In this document: in pieces, positions 59,767-64,000 of the stretch | Layout of the letters: every line of letters starts with the position of its first letter | Position numbering within the stretch: position 1 is the stretch's first letter | Assembly (NCBI GenBank): GCA_964602595.1 | Contig: CAZRRO010000017.1 | Location: 85,341-149,340, forward strand | Direction of reading: 5' to 3' | Source: CAIWAH01 sp964602595 | GTDB lineage: Bacteria; Verrucomicrobiota; Verrucomicrobiia; Limisphaerales; UBA9464 | Length of the DNA stretch: 64,000 nucleotides | Made by a program: the position numbers and the translations under genes | The notes under the pieces: model-generated | What the model was told of the DNA's origin: nothing | The model's input: the letters and a program-made list of their open reading frames with translations, nothing else | Databases searched by the model: none

Positions 59767-60435
59767 TCAGCGGATGATGGCTGCGTTTTCGCGGCGGAAG
59801 GTCATGGTGTCAAAGCCGTCCTGCTTTGCCTTCGTGACCATCACCTCGACGTTGGTCGCGGCCGTTTCCAATTCGAACTGGAGCTTGGCCAGGCGCTCAT
59901 TGAAGTAGTTGAACGGCAACAGACAGAAGATGGCGATGCCGAGGCCCGCAGCGGTGGCGATCAGCGCCTCACCAATGCCGCCTGACACGGCGGAAACGGC
60001 GAGTTCATTGCCGCCGACCGCACTGAAGGCACCCATGATGCCCGTCACCGTGCCGAGCAATCCCAGCAACGGCGCGACCGTGATGCAGGTGTCGATGAGC
60101 ATCAGGAACCGGCCGGCACGCTTCAGCTCCGCTCCGGCAGCCACCTGCAAAGCCCCAGTGAGCGAACCATGAACATGGCTGAGTCCCCGATAGATCATGC
60201 GGATCACGGGATCGGCTGAGTCCTGGGCCAAATTCAAGGCGGCCCGGAAATCTCCGTTTTCCATTGCGGCCAAGACCTTTTCCAAGGTTTCGGAGTCGCG
60301 TTTGAACGATTCGCGGATCCACCAAAAGGCGCGTTCCGTCACGACGGCGAGGGCAACGATCGCCACCACCAGAATCGGATGCATGATCGGACCGCCCTCT
60401 TTGTATTTTTCGACGATGAGGTTTGCGAGGAGCAT
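59767..60435 (-). CDS. ExbB/TolQ-family proton channel protein
   Basis: 222 residues. Three helices are seen (HPILVVAIVALAVVTERAFW; LMLIDTCITVAPLLGLLGTVTGIMGAF; GEALIATAAGLGIAIFCLLPFNYF) together with the conserved APLLGLLGTVTGM-like segment and GGIGEALIATAAGL. Partner of ExbD and TonB in the inner membrane, using the proton gradient to power outer-membrane uptake. It follows the TonB gene by 43 bases and precedes ExbD copy 1. Confidence 0.93.
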   Translation of the reverse strand: MLLANLIVEKYKEGGPIMHPILVVAIVALAVVTERAFWWIRESFKRDSETLEKVLAAMENGDFRAALNLAQDSADPVIRMIYRGLSHVHGSLTGALQVAAGAELKRAGRFLMLIDTCITVAPLLGLLGTVTGIMGAFSAVGGNELAVSAVSGGIGEALIATAAGLGIAIFCLLPFNYFNERLAKLQFELETAATNVEVMVTKAKQDGFDTMTFRRENAAIIR

Positions 60436-60478
60436 GGGACTTCAGGTTGGACTAGGATGAATCTGAGCTGCAGTTGGG

Positions 60479-61189
60479 CTATTCGAGCTTGAAATCAAAA
60501 GGCACGTGGACTTCCCGCTTTTCCCCATTTCCGAGGCGGGCAAACCGGCGAAGGTGTTCCTTGGCGGCGCGTTCCAGCAGCGGCGCCCCGGATGACTTGA
60601 TCACAGAGATGTCTTCGATCGTGCCATCCGCCGCCACCATGACCTTGAGCGTGAAACTTCCCTCCAGTCCGGTCCGTCTTGCCTCCAATGGATACTCCAT
60701 CCTCGGGATCCCCTCTTGACCCGCACGAATCACGACCGGACCAACTTGAGGAGCCGCCTTGGGACGCTGAATTACGGCGGGCGGGGGAGAAACCTTGCGC
60801 AGATCGGCGGAGGTCACGGTCGGGCCTTTGACCTCAATGGCGAAGGACACCTTAGACGGATCGGCGGCCACCACCACCGGCTGGATGACCGCGACGTCCA
60901 CTTCCTCAACCACCTCGTCCTGCTCCCGCACCTGATCCACCTGCGGGATGATTTCGACGGACGGGGGCACCACTTCGATGATCATGGGAGCCTCCGGCGC
61001 CACCGGCCTGAAAACAAATTCGGCGGGTTCCTTGGTTAGAAACACGCCGATGCCGAGCACAGACGCCGCGAGGGAATTCATCCACCAGACCTTCCGCTGC
61101 GGGTCGCGGTTGGACTTGGGTAACGATTCCAAGTTCAGGTCGGAATGAACCTGATACTGCTCTGAAGTGGAGGCGACCGAGGCGCTCAT
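60479..61189 (-). CDS. TonB-family energy transducer
   Basis: 236 residues. A single N-terminal helix (NSLAASVLGIGVFLT) is followed by a region rich in Pro, Val and Glu (EVVPPSVEIIPQVDQVREQD) and a C-terminal TonB domain (RMEYPLEARRTGLEGSFTLKV, VAADGTIEDISVIKSSGAPLLERAA). It links the ExbB/ExbD motor to outer-membrane receptors. First gene of the minus-strand operon; no TonB-dependent receptor is in the window. Confidence 0.9.
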   Translation of the reverse strand: MSASVASTSEQYQVHSDLNLESLPKSNRDPQRKVWWMNSLAASVLGIGVFLTKEPAEFVFRPVAPEAPMIIEVVPPSVEIIPQVDQVREQDEVVEEVDVAVIQPVVVAADPSKVSFAIEVKGPTVTSADLRKVSPPPAVIQRPKAAPQVGPVVIRAGQEGIPRMEYPLEARRTGLEGSFTLKVMVAADGTIEDISVIKSSGAPLLERAAKEHLRRFARLGNGEKREVHVPFDFKLE

Positions 61190-61587
61190 TTGGATGCGGC
61201 TGAAGGCTCCTAACCGAAATCATGCGAATGTTACCCTTCGGCAACAATCCTCCCGAAAAGTATTCCGGAAGCGACAGACCGCAAAGTGCAAACTGGGTCA
61301 AACGTCTGTCAAAGGCCGGCCATCGTTTGTCATCAACAGCACCGGCACGCTGGGGCCCAAGCACTTTGTCCGGGCGACCATTCGCCACGACGAATCGCCT
61401 TTCGGCGTCGCAGTCCGGCCGCTGTCAGTTGCGCCGGAATTTTGACTTATGCTCCCTTCAGGCCGCCCCGGTGGCCCTTGTAGATGGGGCCCGCGCAGTC
61501 AACACGGCCGACCGGCCCCCTCTTGCGTCACAGGCGCTGAGCACGGACCGCACCAGTGCGCTGCGGTGCCAAGACTTCCACCCAGGA
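61190..61587. other. Gap between TonB operon and thioredoxin gene
   Basis: About 400 bases. Frames are open on both strands but translations show no domain, signal or start context. The region should hold the TonB operon promoter and the end of the thioredoxin transcript; I saw no clear hairpin or promoter. Confidence 0.5.
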
Positions 61588-61929
61588 TCACCCCAACTGA
61601 CGGCAGAGTTTAGCCTCAATGGCCTGCTTTTGCGCCAAACCAATGACCTGTGCCACCACGCGGCCGCCCTTGAACAGCAGCAGCGTGGGCACGCTGGCGA
61701 TCCCGTAATGGGATGCCGTCGCCGGGTTTTCCGCGACATTCAACGTGGCCACCATGGCGCGATCGGCAATCCCTTCGGCAACCTGCTCCAACTCCTGGCC
61801 CAACCGGCTGCAGGCCGCTCCCCACGGTGCCCAAAAATCCACCAGCACCGGTTTTTCCGACGCCAACACTTGGCTGGCAAAATTCTGGTCCGTAACCCGG
61901 ACAAATCCTCCGGCTAGCATCTGATTCAT
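61588..61929 (-). CDS. Thioredoxin-fold protein lacking the first active-site Cys
   Basis: 113 residues with the full thioredoxin fold: VTDQNFASQVLASEKPVLVDFWAPW at the start, then GIASVPTLLLFKGGRVV with the cis-Pro, and a final helix. The active-site segment, normally WCGPC, reads WGAAC here (Trp36, Gly37, Ala38, Ala39, Cys40). The nucleophilic first Cys is missing, so ordinary dithiol-disulfide exchange is impossible; a monothiol or chaperone role is possible. ATG at 61929 (61920 is alternative). It stands alone on the minus strand, downstream of the HpnH terminator. Confidence 0.85.
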   Translation of the reverse strand: MNQMLAGGFVRVTDQNFASQVLASEKPVLVDFWAPWGAACSRLGQELEQVAEGIADRAMVATLNVAENPATASHYGIASVPTLLLFKGGRVVAQVIGLAQKQAIEAKLCRQLG

Positions 61930-62001
61930 ACGATAAGCTCCAATCGCCTATCGACCGATTCTGGCCAAGGTTGAGGGACCGCGGTGGGCGGGCACTCCGA
62001 G

Positions 62002-62036
62002 AAAACAAAAATCCGCACCCGAAACCGGTGCGGATT
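62002..62036 (-). terminator. Rho-independent terminator after the HpnH-like gene
   Basis: On the minus strand a perfect 10-bp stem (62027-62036 with 62010-62019) with a 7-base loop is followed by TTTGTTTT. It lies 25 bases past the stop. Confidence 0.85.
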
Positions 62037-62061
62037 CAACGCCGTAAATCAGGTTCAGCGG

Positions 62062-63507
62062 CTATTCCGACTGCACGTTGATGGTTGGGCCAGCCTTGAT
62101 CTTCGCCAGCAGCTCTTCGCGCTGGTGGGAATCACCGGAACCGCAACCGCCGCCGGTCGCATGGTCATGCGACTCATGCCCCTCGCCCAAGCCGTTGCCG
62201 CCCCGGGCGAAAGCGGATTTTGCCCCGCCCATTTCACGGTTAACGGTGGCCTTGGCCTCGGCCAAATGCCCCTTTCCTACGGTAAATCCGTTGTAGGCCC
62301 GCTTTTCCAACTCAGTCGAGTAGGCATGCGGGGCCGGTTTGGCGCCGAAGTTGAACTTGAAATTCAACCACGTGTCGCGCGGCTTGGTGCTCAGGGCGCC
62401 ACTCGGGTCGTAGCCGCAATGGACCATGCAGTTTTCACAACGGGGATCGCGGGCCACGCCGTCAACGACGCCGTATTTGTCCCAGCTCACCTTGCCCAGC
62501 ATCTCTTCGTAGGTCGGGTAATGCCCGTCCGTCATCAGGTAGCAGGGCGCTTTCCAGCCGCGGACATTGTAGGTGGGAATCGCCCACGCCGTGCAGGTGA
62601 GTTCGCGTTTGCCGGCCAAAAATTCCTGATAGGCCGGGGTGCCGAAGATCGTGAACGCCTTGGCCCATTTTTCGATGTCAGCGAATTTTTGGCGGGTCAT
62701 TTCCCGCGTGAGGAAGAACTCCTTCGGGTCACGTCCCAAACGTTTGACCATGTCCTTCTTCGCGGAATCGTAGTCGTAGCCCGGGGAAATCGTGTGGCCG
62801 TCCACCTCAAGGGCGCTGAGGAACTTGAACATGTCCTCAATCTCCTGCGGGTCCGTCTCCCGGTAAACAGTGGTGTTGGTGGCGCACTGGTAACCCAAGA
62901 TCTTCGCCATCTTGATGGCGGCGACGCATTCCTTGAAGACGCCTTCGCGCTCCACAATTAGGTCGTGGGTGTATTCCAGACCGTCCACGTGGACGTTCCA
63001 GTAATGCCACTTGCTGGGAGCGATGGTTACCTTCGAACGGGCCGCTGCGTCCGCGTTTCGGATCTGTTCGGCCTCTTTCTCCGAAACCAACCCTTCGGCC
63101 ACCAAACGCCCCAGCTTCGGTTCCAAGGCTGGCGACCAATTGGCCGCCATATATTCCCGCATCTTTTTCCGCATGAACACCCCGTTCGTGCAGATGTAGA
63201 TGATTCGCCCTTGGGCCCGCAGTCCCGCGACCAGTTCCTCAATCTTGGGGTAGATCAGCGGTTCACCGCCGCAAATCGAGACCATTGGCGCATCGCATTC
63301 CGCGGCAGCGGCCAGGCACTGCTCCAACGGGACCATGTCCTTGAGGCTGGTGCTATATTCCCGGATGCGGCCGCAACCGGTGCAGGTCAGGTTGCAGGTG
63401 TGGAGCGGCTCGAGTTGCAGCACCATCGAAAAACGGGGCGTGCCTTTGAGCTTATGCTTAACGATGTGACGGGCAATCTTGACCGTCAGGGCCAGCGGAA
63501 AACGCAT
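62062..63507 (-). CDS. hpnH: HpnH-like radical SAM enzyme (adenosyl-hopene transferase)
   Basis: 481 residues. The radical-SAM motif CNLTCTGC (Cys38, Cys42, Cys45) follows SMVLQLEPLHTCNL, the HpnH-type start, then ICGGEPLIYPKIEELV and YICTNGVFMRKKM. HpnH adds adenosine to diploptene (hopene) to make adenosylhopane, the first step of extended hopanoids. Compared with the usual roughly 340-380 residues, this one is long: about 40 extra residues after YICTNGVFMRKKM (around MAANWSPALEPKLGRL), and a C-terminal His/Gly-rich extension (HESHDHATGGGCGSGDSH). Other hopanoid genes are not in view. ATG at 63507. Confidence 0.82.
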   Translation of the reverse strand: MRFPLALTVKIARHIVKHKLKGTPRFSMVLQLEPLHTCNLTCTGCGRIREYSTSLKDMVPLEQCLAAAAECDAPMVSICGGEPLIYPKIEELVAGLRAQGRIIYICTNGVFMRKKMREYMAANWSPALEPKLGRLVAEGLVSEKEAEQIRNADAAARSKVTIAPSKWHYWNVHVDGLEYTHDLIVEREGVFKECVAAIKMAKILGYQCATNTTVYRETDPQEIEDMFKFLSALEVDGHTISPGYDYDSAKKDMVKRLGRDPKEFFLTREMTRQKFADIEKWAKAFTIFGTPAYQEFLAGKRELTCTAWAIPTYNVRGWKAPCYLMTDGHYPTYEEMLGKVSWDKYGVVDGVARDPRCENCMVHCGYDPSGALSTKPRDTWLNFKFNFGAKPAPHAYSTELEKRAYNGFTVGKGHLAEAKATVNREMGGAKSAFARGGNGLGEGHESHDHATGGGCGSGDSHQREELLAKIKAGPTINVQSE

Positions 63508-63525
63508 GGTCGGTGTGTAATGAAC

Positions 63526-63741
63526 TTAGAAAGCAGCCGTTGTCGCGGAGATCGATTCGTTCGCGGCCATTTCCGGCTTGGGCGGCTCAACCGGAGAGCG
63601 CTTCGGCTCAACCTTCATCAAGCCTGGCAGCAGAAAATTCATCGGCGAAACGCTGTGGGAACCCTGCACGCCGCCGCAGCCGGTCAATAAAGCGACCAGC
63701 CCGATCAAACCGGCAACCCGAACGGCGTAGCGCTGCTTCAT
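63526..63741 (-). CDS. Small lipoprotein upstream of hpnH
   Basis: 71 residues. A lipoprotein signal (KQRYAVRVAGLIGLVALLTGC) with lipobox Cys is followed by a short Pro-rich mature part (VEPKRSPVEPPKPEMAANES). ATG at 63741 lies 18 bases upstream of the hpnH start region, so it is probably co-transcribed with it. No family recognised. A possible upstream gene end overlaps its start by ATGA. Confidence 0.6.
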   Translation of the reverse strand: MKQRYAVRVAGLIGLVALLTGCGGVQGSHSVSPMNFLLPGLMKVEPKRSPVEPPKPEMAANESISATTAAF

Positions 63742-63992
63742 GCGGGCAGGATAGGAGCGCACCTCTTGGTCGCAACAGCCAATTTCCGCCGCGCCCTGCC
63801 AAGGAGGCGCAAATCGACCGCGGGCCGCAGGTCCACAAGGCGGCGCAGGGTTTCAAGCTGAGCGTCAACATCAGCCGGAGCCCGCAGCTGGATTGGCAGT
63901 GAACGGGCATCTCCGCCGCCGATGCGCTCGGGCGCAAGCTGGACTTCCGTAAGGGTCCCGCATAGCGCCTCTGTTCGGCGATAGCATAGAAG
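63739..63992 (-). other. Possible 3' end of a truncated or frameshifted gene at window edge
   Basis: On the minus strand an open stretch with the reading TLTEVQLAPERIGGGDARSL and a helical end (ADVDAQLETLRRLVDLRP) stops with TGA overlapping the lipoprotein ATG. It has no ATG, and an upstream TGA lies at 63993. Joined to the neighbouring frame, it would read on from YAIAEQRRYAG. A frameshift or a real short gene cannot be told apart here. Confidence 0.25.
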
Positions 63993-64000
63993 TCATAGGC

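Noticed and set aside
1..64000. CRISPR arrays, tRNA or rRNA genes, complete insertion sequences
   Set aside because: None was seen by eye; no regularly spaced direct repeats and no transposase or integrase gene.

Overview
The window is high-GC bacterial chromosome and most resembles Verrucomicrobiota (Limisphaerales/Pedosphaera-like) or a relative in the PVC group. The pointers are pseudopilins with the FTLIELLVVIAIIAIL leader, four secreted or membrane PQQ-type beta-propellers, a PEP-CTERM protein, a MoxR/DUF58/BatA/DUF4175 operon, a DUF5690 transporter, CehA/McbA-type and Tat-exported TIM-barrel proteins, and a hopanoid radical-SAM enzyme. This assignment is inference from gene content; no rRNA or tRNA gene was seen.

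Layout. 1-5 kb: the 3' end of a CehA/McbA-like metallohydrolase, a DUF5690 transporter, a LuxR-type regulator, a pseudopilin and a small lipoprotein. 5-9 kb: a 1202-residue secreted protein with a LamG-like N-terminus and three copies of a large repeat, followed by two hairpin terminators. 9-16 kb: a class III PLP enzyme (PbfA-like), an octaheme cytochrome, two tail-to-tail universal stress proteins, a SIS protein and purU.

16.4-20.6 kb holds the most unusual locus. It is a compact minus-strand cassette: zinc-ribbon kinase-like protein, vWA protein, PurA (adenylosuccinate synthetase) paralogue, RlaP-type polymerase-beta nucleotidyltransferase. Several active-site residues are altered, and a second RlaP-type gene lies at 53 kb. 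I infer a stress or conflict response acting on RNA or nucleotides; the function is unproven.

21-25 kb: an ABC-ATPase remnant and a tightly coupled minus operon (MetE-like, small membrane protein, MBL hydrolase, PQQ propeller). 25.3-32.7 kb: the MoxR/DUF58/BatA/DUF4175 operon, whose spacers carry a GGAAGGCAGG-type inverted repeat. 32.8-43 kb: metF, two more PQQ propellers, a second pseudopilin, a PEP-CTERM protein, a cytochrome-dehydrogenase fusion, a TPR protein and an ECF sigma-factor operon. 43-46 kb: ybeY and recO separated by a tandem pair of pilin-like paralogues, then a gamma-carbonic anhydrase. 46-53 kb: a CzcCBA-type heavy-metal efflux operon with His/Cys-rich accessory proteins. 53-58 kb: the second RlaP gene, purK and two sugar isomerase/epimerase-fold proteins. 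57.6-61.2 kb: a TonB/ExbB/ExbD/ExbD/PQQ-propeller operon. 61.5-64 kb: a thioredoxin lacking the first active-site Cys, an HpnH-like enzyme and a small lipoprotein.
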